Assembly (NCBI GenBank): GCA_963753845.1
Contig: CAVWEI010000036.1
Location: 62,001-126,000 of the forward strand
Reading direction: 5' to 3'
Source of the DNA: Thiosocius sp963753845
GTDB lineage: Bacteria; Pseudomonadota; Gammaproteobacteria; Chromatiales; Chromatiaceae
DNA length: 64,000 bases
The translations under genes were made by a program, and so were the position numbers. Shown here piece after piece: positions 52,956 through 62,275 of the stretch. Every line of letters begins with the position of its first letter. Within the stretch, counting starts at the first letter, position 1. Under the pieces are notes generated by a model. The model had not been told where the DNA came from, did no database searches, and saw only the letters and a program-made list of their open reading frames with translations.

Positions 52956-53024
52956 TCCGGCCAGGTCCCGTACGGATCGCCGCAGCCAAACCCGGACGCA
53001 CCCCCCGCCCGACCGAATTGCCCG

Positions 53025-53558
53025 TCACAGCAGGCCCCGCATCTTTTCGCGTGCGCGGAACAGCCGGGTCCCGGCGCCGGCGACCGAGATGCCCAGATGC
53101 GCCGCGATCTCTTTCTGCGAATAGCCGAAAATCACCTGCATCAATAGCGGTTCACGGTATTCCTCGGGCAGGCGATCCAGCGCCTGGCGCAGAACGAAGG
53201 CCTCGGTCGAGGTGTCATAGTCTTCGCGGTCCGCGGCCAGTTCCTCGGTCGGAATGCCACTCTCCGACAGACGCTTGCGTTCGAAGCGACGTGCATTCTC
53301 GCGCCGCAGTATGGTCAACAACCAGCCCTTGACCGCCTTGGAGTCGTTCAGTTTGTCCATCGACTTCCAGGCACGGACCAGGGTCTCCTGGACCAAGTCG
53401 TCGGCAACAGCATGGCTGCCGCTCAGCCAGTAGCCGTAGCGGTAAAGGTCGCCCATGTAGACCGCGATTAACCGGTTGAACTGTTCCTCGCGGGTGACAT
53501 TGGACTTGCCGGTACCGGATTGCAGGACGGCGGTTTGAGCGAGTGCGATGGCGGTCAT
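53025..53558 (-). CDS. ECF RNA polymerase sigma factor 3
   Basis: A 177-residue ECF sigma. Region 2: LYRYGYWLSGSHAVADDLVQETLVRAWKS; region 4: LLMQVIFGYSQKEIAAHLGISVAGAGTRLFRAREKMR. Similar to sigma factor 1 (37% or so by eye in region 4), yet no anti-sigma gene adjoins it. Region 53559-53769 upstream is AT-rich and noncoding. Confidence 0.9.
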   Translation of the reverse strand: MTAIALAQTAVLQSGTGKSNVTREEQFNRLIAVYMGDLYRYGYWLSGSHAVADDLVQETLVRAWKSMDKLNDSKAVKGWLLTILRRENARRFERKRLSESGIPTEELAADREDYDTSTEAFVLRQALDRLPEEYREPLLMQVIFGYSQKEIAAHLGISVAGAGTRLFRAREKMRGLL

Positions 53559-53769
53559 CTTGGCTTCCTTCTGAATGTGTTTGTCTTGATGACGAATACA
53601 TTGCAGCAGGCGTGCCAGTTTTTAAGTTATTGTTATCACAGAGAAAAAATGAAACGCCAGGGTGCCGACTTTAACGAAGCGTTGTAACGAAACGTTAAAT
53701 TTGGATGGCATGTAATGAAGCGTGACACCCGGGTCAGGGTCGCCCCCAACGCGTTGATGGCAGCGCCTG

Positions 53770-55131
53770 TCAGTCGCGATCCGGCAGGGTGAGGCCGTAT
53801 TTCTGGATCTTTCTGTCGAGCGCAGGGCGCGATATGCCGAGGATGTCGCAGCTCCGGCCCTTGTGGCCGCCGGTATGGTCAAGGACGCGCTGAATATGGC
53901 TGGCCTCGACCTGGTCCAATGTTTGCAGTCCGGCCTGATCGTCGGGACGGTCTGGCTCCTGTGGGACGGTTGATTCGTCCTGGAGCCTGAAGCGCAGATG
54001 GGTCTCGGAGATCTGGCCATCCCTAGCAAGCATCATCGCCTGGGTCAGGACGTTCTCGAGTTCGCGCACATTCCCCGGCCAGTCGTGCCGCTGCAATGCG
54101 TCCATCGCCGATTGCGCAAGCGCCGGTGGCGGCCGATCGTTCTGCCGTGCGGCCTTTGCGAGCAAGGCGGTGGCCAGAAGCGGCACGTCTTCGCGTCGGT
54201 CCCGCAGCGCCGGCAGTGCGATATTGATGACATTGAGCCGGTAGGCGAGGTCTTCACGAAAGGCCCCCTCGCGCGCCCTCGCGAACAGGTCGCGATGGGT
54301 GGCAGCGATGATGCGGGCGCTGATCGCGATACTCCGGGTGCCGCCTACCCGCTCGATCGTGCGTTCCTGCAGGGCGCGCAACAGCTTGGCCTGCAGCGGT
54401 GGCGCGAGTTCGCCGATTTCGTCCAGAAACAGGGTGCCGTTCGCGGCCAGTTCGAACTTGCCGGGCTTGCTGCGATCGGCGCCGGTGAACGCGCCCTTCT
54501 CATGCCCGAACAGCTCGCTTTCGAGCAGCGTCTCCACGATCGCCGCGCAGTTGATCGCGACGAAACCGCCGCCGCGGTTGCCGTGCTGATGGATCAGACG
54601 TGCCACGATCTCCTTGCCGGTACCGGATTCACCGGTGATCAGCACGGTGGCGGCGTTCGCGGCAGACAGGGCGATCTGCTTGCTGACCTCGAGCATTGCG
54701 TCGCTGCGCCCGATGAGCTCACCCAGGGGACGTTCCCGCGCGGCCGGGACGTGTTCCGGTTCCGGCGACTGTCCGGCGAGCACCTGTTCCACGGCGGCCT
54801 GAAGGGTTGCAGCCTTCACCGGCTTGTGGATGAAGTCAGCCGCACCTGCTTTGATCGCCAGTATGGCCAGATCCAGATCGTGCTGACCGGTCATCATGAT
54901 GATGCCGGCGCCCGGTCGTACCTCGAGCAGCCGCGGCAGCAGCGATATGCCTTCGCCGTCGGGCAGCTGTTGATCCAGAAGGATCACATCGAGGGGCTCC
55001 CGCCGGGCCAGCGCATGACCCGCTTCGCAATGCTCGGCAGCGAACACGACGAATCCCTGATCCTCGAAATGCAGGGCCAGCATCTGATTCAGCGCGGGGT
55101 CGTCTTCGATGATCAGGATACGCGTAGCCAT
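53770..55131 (-). CDS. sigma-54-dependent response regulator, NtrC family
   Basis: A 453-residue regulator. Receiver domain with phosphoacceptor D53 (LDVILLDQQLPDGEG) and K near residue 103; AAA+ domain with ITGESGTGKEIVAR (Walker A), the sigma-54 contact GAFTGADRS and GTLFLDEIGEL (Walker B); C-terminal Fis-type helix-turn-helix (HIQRVLDHTGGHKGRSCDILGISRPAL in outline). No histidine kinase gene adjoins it. Confidence 0.94.
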   Translation of the reverse strand: MATRILIIEDDPALNQMLALHFEDQGFVVFAAEHCEAGHALARREPLDVILLDQQLPDGEGISLLPRLLEVRPGAGIIMMTGQHDLDLAILAIKAGAADFIHKPVKAATLQAAVEQVLAGQSPEPEHVPAARERPLGELIGRSDAMLEVSKQIALSAANAATVLITGESGTGKEIVARLIHQHGNRGGGFVAINCAAIVETLLESELFGHEKGAFTGADRSKPGKFELAANGTLFLDEIGELAPPLQAKLLRALQERTIERVGGTRSIAISARIIAATHRDLFARAREGAFREDLAYRLNVINIALPALRDRREDVPLLATALLAKAARQNDRPPPALAQSAMDALQRHDWPGNVRELENVLTQAMMLARDGQISETHLRFRLQDESTVPQEPDRPDDQAGLQTLDQVEASHIQRVLDHTGGHKGRSCDILGISRPALDRKIQKYGLTLPDRD

Positions 55132-55157
55132 TTTTCGATCTTAGCCGAATGGCCGGG

Positions 55158-56093
55158 TCAGGCCCGGTGGAGGACCCAGCAGCGATGCGGCCTGTGGCGC
55201 TTGAAGTCGGGCGGCACGGTGCTTTCGCTGATCTCGCGGACCTCGGCCAGGTCGCTGACCGCCGGGTCGAGTTTGAAACCCTGGCGATTGTTGGAAAAGT
55301 AAAGTTCGCCGCCGGGCGCCAGCAGTTTCAACGTGGCCTGCAACAGGCCGAGCTGGTCACGCTGGACATCGAAGGTATTGTCCATGCGTTTCGAATTGGA
55401 GAAGCTCGGTGGGTCCAGCAGTATCAGGTCGAAGCGCTCGCGGGCCGCGCGCATGCGTTCGAGAAACACGACCACGTCAGACTGGACGAAGTCGTGGCGC
55501 TCCGGGTCGTCCAGCCGGTTGTGGGCGAGGTTGCGGCGGCTCCAGGCCTGGTAGGTCCTGGACATGTCGACCGTGACAGTGCGTCGTGCGCCACCTGCCG
55601 CCGCGTACACCGTAAAGCTGCCGGTATAGGCGAACAGATTGAGGAAGCGCTCGTCCCGCGCGCGTTCGCGGATCATCTGACGGGTGTCACGGTGATCGAG
55701 GAACAGGCCGGTATCGAGATAGCCCGTCAGGTTGACCTCGAACTGCAGGCCGCGCTCGGCCACCATAAGAGCCGGTGCATCGGCGACAAGTTTTTCATAT
55801 TGATCCATACCGCGCTGCCGCCGGCGGTGCTTCAGCACCACCTGGCCCGGCGCGATCGCGAGCGCCTCGGCGAGTCGGTTGCTGATCTCCGCGAGATCGG
55901 CGACTTCCAGGGGCCGTTTCTTTTCGAACACCTGGACATGCAGCCAGTCGGCGTAGCGGTCGATTGCCAGCGGGAACTCCGGTATGTCGCGGTCGTAAAG
56001 GCGATAGGCTTCGATACCCTCGCGGCGGGCCCACTTGCCGAGGTGGCGCTGGTTCTTGAGGACCCGGTTGCTGAGGACGTCGGGGTCGATCAC
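55158..56093 (-). CDS. class I SAM-dependent methyltransferase, RlmK-like
   Basis: A 311-residue protein equivalent to the C-terminal half of RlmKL: PEFPLAIDRYADWLHVQVFE, LNLFAYTGSFTVYAAAGGAR (motif I), LDPPSFSNSKRMDNTFD (motif IV), and NNRQGFKLD. Members methylate 23S rRNA guanine 2069. Start overlaps the DUF423 gene by four bases; the operon runs from 57753 to 53770. Confidence 0.88.
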   Translation of the reverse strand: MIDPDVLSNRVLKNQRHLGKWARREGIEAYRLYDRDIPEFPLAIDRYADWLHVQVFEKKRPLEVADLAEISNRLAEALAIAPGQVVLKHRRRQRGMDQYEKLVADAPALMVAERGLQFEVNLTGYLDTGLFLDHRDTRQMIRERARDERFLNLFAYTGSFTVYAAAGGARRTVTVDMSRTYQAWSRRNLAHNRLDDPERHDFVQSDVVVFLERMRAARERFDLILLDPPSFSNSKRMDNTFDVQRDQLGLLQATLKLLAPGGELYFSNNRQGFKLDPAVSDLAEVREISESTVPPDFKRHRPHRCWVLHRA

Positions 56094-56470
56094 GGGGCAC
56101 CGCGTGCCGCGTGCCAGGCCAGCGCGCCCCAGCCGATCAGAAAGGCGGTGCCACCAAAGGGTGTGACGGCGCCGAGCATGCGAATATCGGTCAGTGCCAG
56201 GAGATACAGGCTGCCGGAAAACAGCAAAATGCCGCTGGCAAACGCCCAGCCGGCCAGATTCAGTGCCCTGCCGCGTTCGTCACGCCCCAGCATGCCGACT
56301 GCAAGCAGCGCCAGGGCGTGCACACCCTGATATTCGACACCGGTCTGAAACACCTCGAGCAGGCCGGCGCTCAGGTGGTTCTTCAGTGCGTGCGCGGCGA
56401 AGGCGCCGAAGGCCACGGCCAGGAATCCGTTGATGGCGCCCAGAACGATGAAATGTCGCAAGCGGTTCAT
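56090..56470 (-). CDS. DUF423 membrane protein
   Basis: A 126-residue protein with four predicted membrane helices and the family pattern GAFAAHALKNHL, YQGVHALALL, FASGILLFSGSLYLLAL and GGTAFLIGWGALAW. YgdD-like; function unknown. Stop overlaps the methyltransferase start, and its ATG overlaps the previous stop by one base. Confidence 0.92.
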   Translation of the reverse strand: MNRLRHFIVLGAINGFLAVAFGAFAAHALKNHLSAGLLEVFQTGVEYQGVHALALLAVGMLGRDERGRALNLAGWAFASGILLFSGSLYLLALTDIRMLGAVTPFGGTAFLIGWGALAWHAARGAP

Positions 56471-57021
56471 CAGTGCAGGCCCAGCTTGCCGAGTTCATCG
56501 AGGATCTGCAGGACCAGTTGCTGGCCGCGCGTGTCCAGGTGCTCACACAGCTTGTCGGGGTCGCGTTCGCCGTTGATCAGCGGGCGTATGACTGCCGCCA
56601 CCCGGCTCATGTCGCCGCCGACCTTGCTCATCTGCTCCGCCATCTGGCTGATCAGGGTCAGGGCCTGAATGTCGCCGGTGCCGGCCGCGTGGATCATGTG
56701 TGCCAGGCCGGGGGCGGCCAGTGCCGGATCGGCCTGTTGCCGGGGGTCGGGCAGGGTGGCCGGGTTCTGCAGGCCACGCAGGATGGCCCCGGCGATCACC
56801 CGGTCCTCCTCGTCGAGTCCCTTTAGTGCTCCAAGCTCTCGTTGGCCGGAGGCGATCTGTCGGACCGCGCTGGCCAGGCCGTTCCAGCCATTGTCTGCCG
56901 CCGCCGTCAGGAGCGCCCGCAGCTGCCCGGAGGAGTCGGGTCGTTGAATGAACTCGACGGCCTGACAGATGAATGCGGCGTGGGCCTGGATAATCTGTTG
57001 TTCGCGATTGGGAACCGGCAT
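56470..57021 (-). CDS. hypothetical helical protein
   Basis: A 183-residue, cytoplasmic, all-helical protein starting MPVPNREQQIIQAHAAFICQ. No motif recognised. The C-terminal part (RVAAVIRPLINGERDPDKLCEHLDTRGQQLVLQILDELGKL in outline) may be a small helical bundle. Translationally coupled with the DUF423 gene. Confidence 0.6.
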   Translation of the reverse strand: MPVPNREQQIIQAHAAFICQAVEFIQRPDSSGQLRALLTAAADNGWNGLASAVRQIASGQRELGALKGLDEEDRVIAGAILRGLQNPATLPDPRQQADPALAAPGLAHMIHAAGTGDIQALTLISQMAEQMSKVGGDMSRVAAVIRPLINGERDPDKLCEHLDTRGQQLVLQILDELGKLGLH

Positions 57022-57102
57022 GGTACGCCTGTTGTGCTACATGTCGGCTACAGTCTACCCGAGGTCGAAAGCGTCGGTGATTCGCGTTTTCGGGCTGCTT
57101 CA

Positions 57103-57753
57103 TTATCCGCGCCCGGGGACGAGGTCGGCCAGTGACTCCATGGCGATCTCGCGTACCTCGGGATCGTCGTCCTCGCTCAGCCGCTCGAGAGGGGCGCGTG
57201 CATCCGCGCTGCCGGTCAGGCCGAGGAAATGTGCGGCGTCTGCGCGGACTTGGCTGTGTTCGCTGGCGGCAAGTATCGTGATCTCTTCAACAAGGCCGGA
57301 CAGCATACCCTCGGGCGCGAGCTCCTCTAGCACGGCGCCGACACCGATGCGCACCGCGAAAGGCGTTTCCAGATCATCGGCAAGCCTCAACAATGGCGGC
57401 AGCAGCTCGGGGCTGCGCCGGCAGGCACGGATGACCCGGTCGAGCCCTCCGGTCTCGAGGCCTTCCCGCAGATATTCCATCATTCCCGTGACGCTGCCGG
57501 CCCGGGTCACGAACCCGGCGAGTTCGGCTTGTCCGCGCTCCCCGGTCAACTCGAAGGGCCCGATACGGATCCAGGGTACACCGCGCACACCCCGTTCCTC
57601 CGCGAACTCCGGGTGCCGGGCGATATTGACTACCTCGAGGCGACCGATCTTTCCCGCCTTGACCAGCTCGGTAAGGCCTGCCAGCACGACCGGGCAGTGG
57701 ACACAGCCTGACGCGATCATCAGTTCCGCGTCCGGGACAATCGTATTGGTCAT
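57103..57753 (-). CDS. thioredoxin-like / HEAT-repeat fusion protein
   Basis: A 216-residue protein. Residues 1-90 are thioredoxin-like with a CxxC (IASGCVHCPVVLAGL, C16-C19) and the cis-proline segment RGVPWIRIG. Residues 110-216 are HEAT repeats (LLPPLLRLADDLETPFAVRIGVGAVLEEL; VRADAAHFLGLTGSADARAPLERL in outline). I chose the ATG with AAGGA ahead of it. It is divergent from aprB by 424 bp and heads the operon down to the NtrC-type regulator. Confidence 0.78.
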   Translation of the reverse strand: MTNTIVPDAELMIASGCVHCPVVLAGLTELVKAGKIGRLEVVNIARHPEFAEERGVRGVPWIRIGPFELTGERGQAELAGFVTRAGSVTGMMEYLREGLETGGLDRVIRACRRSPELLPPLLRLADDLETPFAVRIGVGAVLEELAPEGMLSGLVEEITILAASEHSQVRADAAHFLGLTGSADARAPLERLSEDDDPEVREIAMESLADLVPGRG

Positions 57754-58177
57754 TCCTTGTTTCCCTTGCGCGAGATCAAACAGTGTCGAATCGTTGTCGA
57801 GGTCTTCTGGGCTGTCGAAGCCCAACAATCCCCGGACAACAAACAAAATGTCTTGAAAAACAACTCGTTGGTTGTGTGTATTAGAATAAGGAATAAGGCT
57901 AATTTATGCCAGCTTACCGTAAAACTGTTTGGCCTTTCCCCCCCACTCTAACTATGTTTAGCAACCCCGAGGCCCGGCCCGGGCGCGCATGCTGTTAATC
58001 TGCGCGGGCTCGACTTGGCGAATCCCGGCTATCCGGAAGCGGGATCGCCAGACCGGGTGGGCCGAACGCCAGAAGTAATCGGAAGATTCGAGAAGGATTT
58101 TTCCGGAACGCTTCTACAGAAAATTGTCGCCCCGGGGCGACATCAACACTGCAGTGTAACCTCAGGAGAAATCATCG
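57754..58177. other. noncoding region upstream of aprBA
   Basis: 424 bp without a convincing gene. AT-rich part at 57840-57900 includes TAGAAT and two AATAAGG blocks, a possible aprB promoter region, but no -35 at proper spacing stands out. Confidence 0.4.
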
Positions 58178-58645
58178 ATGCCTACATTCGTACGTACCGA
58201 TAAGTGCGATGGCTGTAAGGGCCAGGACAAGACGGCGTGCATGTATATCTGCCCGCACGATCTGATGAAACTGGATATGGACGGTTCCGAAACCGGCCAC
58301 GCCATGAAATCTTACAACCAGGAGCCGGAGCAGTGCTGGGAGTGCTACTCCTGCATCAAAATCTGCCCGCAGAACGCTATCGAAGCGCGTCCGTACGCTG
58401 ACATCGTCCCGCTGGGCGCATCCGTACAGCCGCTGCGTGGTACCGATTCGATCATGTGGACCATCAAGTTCCGCAACGGCACCATGAAGCGTTTCAAGTT
58501 CCCGATCCGCACCACACCGGAAGGTTCCATCGATCCGTACGGCAACAAGCCTGCGGCCGATCTGGCCAAGATCAGCGAAAACGGTTTCTTCGTTCAGTGC
58601 AACGGCTACCGTGTGGGTGATCCGAGCGAGTTGATCGCGAAGTAA
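58178..58645 (+). CDS. aprB: adenylylsulfate reductase beta subunit
   Basis: A 155-residue iron-sulfur subunit with two [4Fe-4S] clusters: C10, C13, C21, C25 (CDGCKGQDKTACMYIC) and C53, C56, C59, C63 (CWECYSCIKIC). It passes electrons between AprA and the membrane. In sulfur oxidizers the enzyme makes APS from sulfite and AMP. Followed by aprA after 45 bp. Confidence 0.98.
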   Translation: MPTFVRTDKCDGCKGQDKTACMYICPHDLMKLDMDGSETGHAMKSYNQEPEQCWECYSCIKICPQNAIEARPYADIVPLGASVQPLRGTDSIMWTIKFRNGTMKRFKFPIRTTPEGSIDPYGNKPAADLAKISENGFFVQCNGYRVGDPSELIAK

Positions 58646-58690
58646 TCGCGACCCGTTTGGAATCAAGAACTTAATTTAGAGGTATTTACA

Positions 58691-60694
58691 ATGGCTGAAT
58701 TCGGTAAACCAGACGTCGTCGAAGAAGAGGTAGACATCCTCATCATCGGCGGTGGGATGGCCGCGTGCGGTACTGGCTACGAGATTGGTCCGTGGCTGGA
58801 CGTTGCCAAGGCGCAGGGCGTCGACATCAAGGTGAAGCTGGTCGACAAGGCCGCAATGGATCGCTCCGGCGCCGTTGCCCAGGGCCTGTCTGCTATCAAC
58901 ACCTATATCGGCAGCGAGCAGGATCCTGCTGACTACACGCGCATGGTCTCCAATGACCTGATGGGTCTCACCCGCGACGATCTGGCCTATGACCTGGGTC
59001 GCCACGTTGACGAGTCTGTTCATCTGTTCGAAGAGTGGGGTCTTCCGATCTGGAAACTCGACGAGAACGGTGAGCGTCACGACGGTTCCAAGGGCATGAC
59101 CCCGCTGGCAGAAGGCGGCACCCCGGTGCGTTCCGGCAAGTGGCAGATCATGATCAACGGCGAATCCTACAAGTGGATCGTGGCCGAGGCCGCCAAGAAG
59201 GCCCTGGGTACGGATCGCATCCAGGAGCGCGTGTTCATCGTCAAGCTGGTCAACGACAAGAACGACAAGAACCGCATTGCCGGTGCCGTCGGTTTCTCCA
59301 CCCGTGACCACAAGCTGTTCGTCTACAAGTGCAAGGCTGCCCTGCTGGTCGCCGGTGGTTGTGTAAACATCTTCCGTCCGCGTTCGGTCGGTGAAGGCCA
59401 GGGTCGTGCCTGGTACCCGGTATGGAATGCTGGTTCCACCTATGCCATGGCGGCAGAGGTTGGTGCTGAGCTGACCATGATGGAAAACCGCTTCGTACCG
59501 ACCCGTTTCAAGGACGGTTACGGTCCGGTCGGCGCCTGGTTCCTGCTGTTCAAATCGCAGGCCACCAACGCCTTCGGCGAGGTCTACATGGTCCGCAACA
59601 AGGAAATGCTGGACGACTATCCTCCCTACGGTCAGACCAAGGTGCCGGCTTCCTGCCTGCGTAACCACCTGATGTTGAAGGAGATGAAGGAAGGTCGCGG
59701 TCCTATCTGGATGGACACCGTGACTGCGCTTGCCAACCTGCGCGAGACCCTGTCTCCACGTGAGGTCAAGCACCTTGAAGCAGAGGCCTGGGAAGACTTC
59801 CTGGATATGTGTATCGGCCAGTGTGGTATCTGGGCTGGTGAGAACATCGAGCCGGAGAAGAAAAACTCTGAACTGATGCCGACCGAGCCGTACCTGCTGG
59901 GCTCACACTCGGGCTGCTGCGGTATCTGGGCCTCGGGTCCGACCGACGTCGGCGCGCCGACCACCGAAGAGCATGCGGACAAGGACAAGATCCCCGATCA
60001 TCTGCCGGAAGGCTGGAACTGGGGCTACCGTGGCATGACCACTGTCCAGGGTCTGTTTACCGCCGGTGACGGCGTGGGCGCATCCGGTCACAAGTTCTCG
60101 TCCGGTTCGCACGCCGAAGGTCGTATGTGTGCCAAGTCGATGGTCAAGTTCGTCATGGACAACAAAGACTGGAAGCCTGAGCTCGACACCTCGGTTGAGG
60201 AGTTGATCGAAGACATCTACCGTCCAGTGCGTACCTATCTTGAGCACAAGGACTACACGACTGCGATCGACGTCAACCCCAACTACATCACTCCGCGCAT
60301 GCTGCAGTTCCGTCTGCAGAAGATCATGGACGAGTATGTAGCCGGTGTTGCCACCTACTACACGACCAACGAGCACATGCTGGATCTGGCTGAGCAGAAG
60401 CTTGAGATGCTGAAGGAAGACGCGCTGAAGATGCGTGCCAAAGACCTTCACGAGCTGCTGCGTGCGTGGGAAAACTACCACCGCATCCTGACTGCAGAAG
60501 CTCACATGAAGCACATCCAGTTCCGTGAAGAGTCCCGTTACCCGGGCTTCTACTACCGCATGGACAAAAACTTCGTTGACGAAGAGAACTGGCACTGCTT
60601 CGTAAACTCGGTCTACGACAAGAACACCAAGACCTGGAACTGCTTCAAGCGGGCCCACAAGGACCTGGTGGACAAGTCCAAGCTGTTCAAGTAA
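58691..60694 (+). CDS. aprA: adenylylsulfate reductase alpha subunit
   Basis: A 667-residue FAD subunit that forms or reduces the sulfite adduct of FAD. Rossmann loop LIIGGGMAACGTGYE; GKWQIMINGESYKW; GSHSGCCGIWASGPTD; GWNWGYRGMTTVQGLFTAGDGVGASGHKFSSGSHAEGR in outline. Full length, intact frame, GC-rich but highly conserved codon choice (ctg, cgt, gac) suggesting strong expression. Terminator at 60722 closes the operon. Qmo genes do not follow directly. Confidence 0.98.
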   Translation: MAEFGKPDVVEEEVDILIIGGGMAACGTGYEIGPWLDVAKAQGVDIKVKLVDKAAMDRSGAVAQGLSAINTYIGSEQDPADYTRMVSNDLMGLTRDDLAYDLGRHVDESVHLFEEWGLPIWKLDENGERHDGSKGMTPLAEGGTPVRSGKWQIMINGESYKWIVAEAAKKALGTDRIQERVFIVKLVNDKNDKNRIAGAVGFSTRDHKLFVYKCKAALLVAGGCVNIFRPRSVGEGQGRAWYPVWNAGSTYAMAAEVGAELTMMENRFVPTRFKDGYGPVGAWFLLFKSQATNAFGEVYMVRNKEMLDDYPPYGQTKVPASCLRNHLMLKEMKEGRGPIWMDTVTALANLRETLSPREVKHLEAEAWEDFLDMCIGQCGIWAGENIEPEKKNSELMPTEPYLLGSHSGCCGIWASGPTDVGAPTTEEHADKDKIPDHLPEGWNWGYRGMTTVQGLFTAGDGVGASGHKFSSGSHAEGRMCAKSMVKFVMDNKDWKPELDTSVEELIEDIYRPVRTYLEHKDYTTAIDVNPNYITPRMLQFRLQKIMDEYVAGVATYYTTNEHMLDLAEQKLEMLKEDALKMRAKDLHELLRAWENYHRILTAEAHMKHIQFREESRYPGFYYRMDKNFVDEENWHCFVNSVYDKNTKTWNCFKRAHKDLVDKSKLFK

Positions 60695-60721
60695 CCGCTG
60701 CTTGACAGTCGGATGGCTGAT

Positions 60722-60753
60722 TGGCCGGGCACCGCAAGGTGCCCGGCTTTTTC
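60722..60753 (+). terminator. aprBA terminator
   Basis: A 10-bp stem GCCGGGCACC/GGTGCCCGGC with loop GCAA, followed by five T. Confidence 0.92.
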
Positions 60754-60784
60754 GTATCCGTCATTTGTAGAGCGAGTAGAAAGC

Positions 60785-60971
60785 ACTGAGAACACAGAGA
60801 CGCAGAGGGCACCGAGATCTCTATTTCGCGAACTTGTGGCTGATCGGGAATCAGGAATGCCGGCGGAGGGGCCCTGAATTTTTTGGTCGCCATTGCTGTC
60901 TGTGTCCGTGGAGCCTGCCGGAGATTCAATACTTCTCTGCACTCTCTGTGCCTCTGTGCGCTCTGTGTCCC
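60785..60971. repeat. imperfect inverted-repeat element (ACAGAG family), copy 2
   Basis: Left arm ACTGAGAACACAGAGACGCAG and right arm GTGCCTCTGTGCGCTCTGTG are inversely related. About 110 bp of unique sequence lie between. The 60754-61124 stretch contains no gene. Confidence 0.75.
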
Positions 60972-61124
60972 GAAACTCGCGGTTGTTTGAACCGCGGTGA
61001 GGGCAAACCCTGTATGAAAATCAGAAAAACCTTATAATCCCCGCCCTTTGCACGAACCGGTCATGCGTTAGTTTTCATCCATGAGCCAGACATGCCGCGC
61101 TTCGCCGCGCCGAGGAACGATCCC

Positions 61125-62048
61125 ATGAGTGACGAGAAATTCGAAATCCCCGAACAGTTTGCAAGCCCCGCCGTGCCGACCCTGCTGAGCGAAGACAGTG
61201 TCCTGCAGTTTCGGTGCCACAAGGGTATCTCGTGCTTCAATGCCTGCTGCAAGCATGCAGACGTGACCCTGGCGCCCTATGACGTCCTGCGCCTGCAAAA
61301 GCGCCTCGGCATGAACTCCGAAGAATTCCTCAAGGCGCATACGGTGCCTTTCCAGATCGATGCCGACGGTGTCCCCGGGATCAAGATGCGCACCGACAAT
61401 GATGGCGCCTGCCTGTTCCTGGATGGGGAGAACGGTTGCAGCGTCTACGAGGACCGGCCGACCGTGTGCCGTTACTATCCGGTGGCACTGCTCAATATGC
61501 GCGAGAAGGATACCTACGTGGCCAAGCAGCAGTACTCGCTGGTCAAGGAGGCGCACTGCAAGGGCCACGAGGAACCGCGCGAGATCACTCTGCGTGACTA
61601 CCGCAAGGAACAGGGGGTCGAGGAATACGACGAGTTCAATCGTTCCTGGTACGAGCTGATCCTGAAGAAGAAATCCGGCGGCCCGAGTGTAGGCGCGCCG
61701 AGCGAGATGAGCCTGCAGTTGTTCTTCATGGCCTCGTTCAACTTCGACATGTTGCGCCGCTTCGTGATGAGCGAAAACTTCAAGAATACCTATGACCTTC
61801 CGGCGGAGACCTACACGGAAGTAGCCGACGACGACATCGCACTGATGAAGCTGGGCAACAAGCTGATGCGCCAGGCCCTGTTCGGCGAGAAGACCATCCC
61901 GGAAAAGAGTGGTGCCTGGGAAAAGCGGGTGGACGAGCGCAAAGAGGTCTGGGAAGCACGCGCCAAGGCCGAGATCGAGGCGCGCAACGCCAGGAACGAA
62001 GAAAAGATGCGCGAAGACACCATCGGAGACAGTTGTTCCGACAACTGA
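61125..62048 (+). CDS. YkgJ-type cysteine-cluster protein
   Basis: A 307-residue protein with FRCHKGISCFNACCKHADVTL (four cysteines), CLFLDGENGCSVYEDRPTVCRYYP and further Cys in AHCKGHEEP and GDSCSDN. This CxxxxxCxxxCC / CxxY-type cluster (YkgJ, FliB-like) is thought to hold a metal or Fe-S centre. The C-terminus is a charged helix. Directly downstream of aprBA, though separated by a terminator and a repeat. Another cysteine-cluster protein is at 1595. I chose the ATG with GAGGAA upstream. Confidence 0.78.
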   Translation: MSDEKFEIPEQFASPAVPTLLSEDSVLQFRCHKGISCFNACCKHADVTLAPYDVLRLQKRLGMNSEEFLKAHTVPFQIDADGVPGIKMRTDNDGACLFLDGENGCSVYEDRPTVCRYYPVALLNMREKDTYVAKQQYSLVKEAHCKGHEEPREITLRDYRKEQGVEEYDEFNRSWYELILKKKSGGPSVGAPSEMSLQLFFMASFNFDMLRRFVMSENFKNTYDLPAETYTEVADDDIALMKLGNKLMRQALFGEKTIPEKSGAWEKRVDERKEVWEARAKAEIEARNARNEEKMREDTIGDSCSDN

Positions 62049-62101
62049 TTGAATTCTGCGCGATAAATCCGAGCACAGCGACCTGATTCTACCCAGCCAA
62101 T

Positions 62102-62259
62102 GGGGACACAGAGTCCCGCAGAGAGCGCAGAGTTTCAGCTGGTGGCCGCCGTTCTCTTTCTGAGCTCAGGTCTTCAACTGAGCAATGCAGGCCCGGCAGC
62201 AATTCCGACAATACAAAACGCTCTGTGGACTCTGCGCTCCTCAGTGTCCTCTGCGTACA
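62102..62259. repeat. imperfect inverted-repeat element (ACAGAG family), copy 3
   Basis: Left arm GGGGACACAGAGTCCCGCAG and right arm GTGGACTCTGCGCTCCTCAG with CTCTGCG beyond. Same family as at 32194 and 60785; fills most of the gap between the cysteine-cluster gene and the small membrane protein. Confidence 0.75.
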
Positions 62260-62275
62260 ACGAAAACCTTCCGGC

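Noticed and set aside
60834..61037. A 67-codon plus-strand frame after aprA
   Set aside because: It lies within the inverted-repeat element, has no ribosome site and no protein-like composition.
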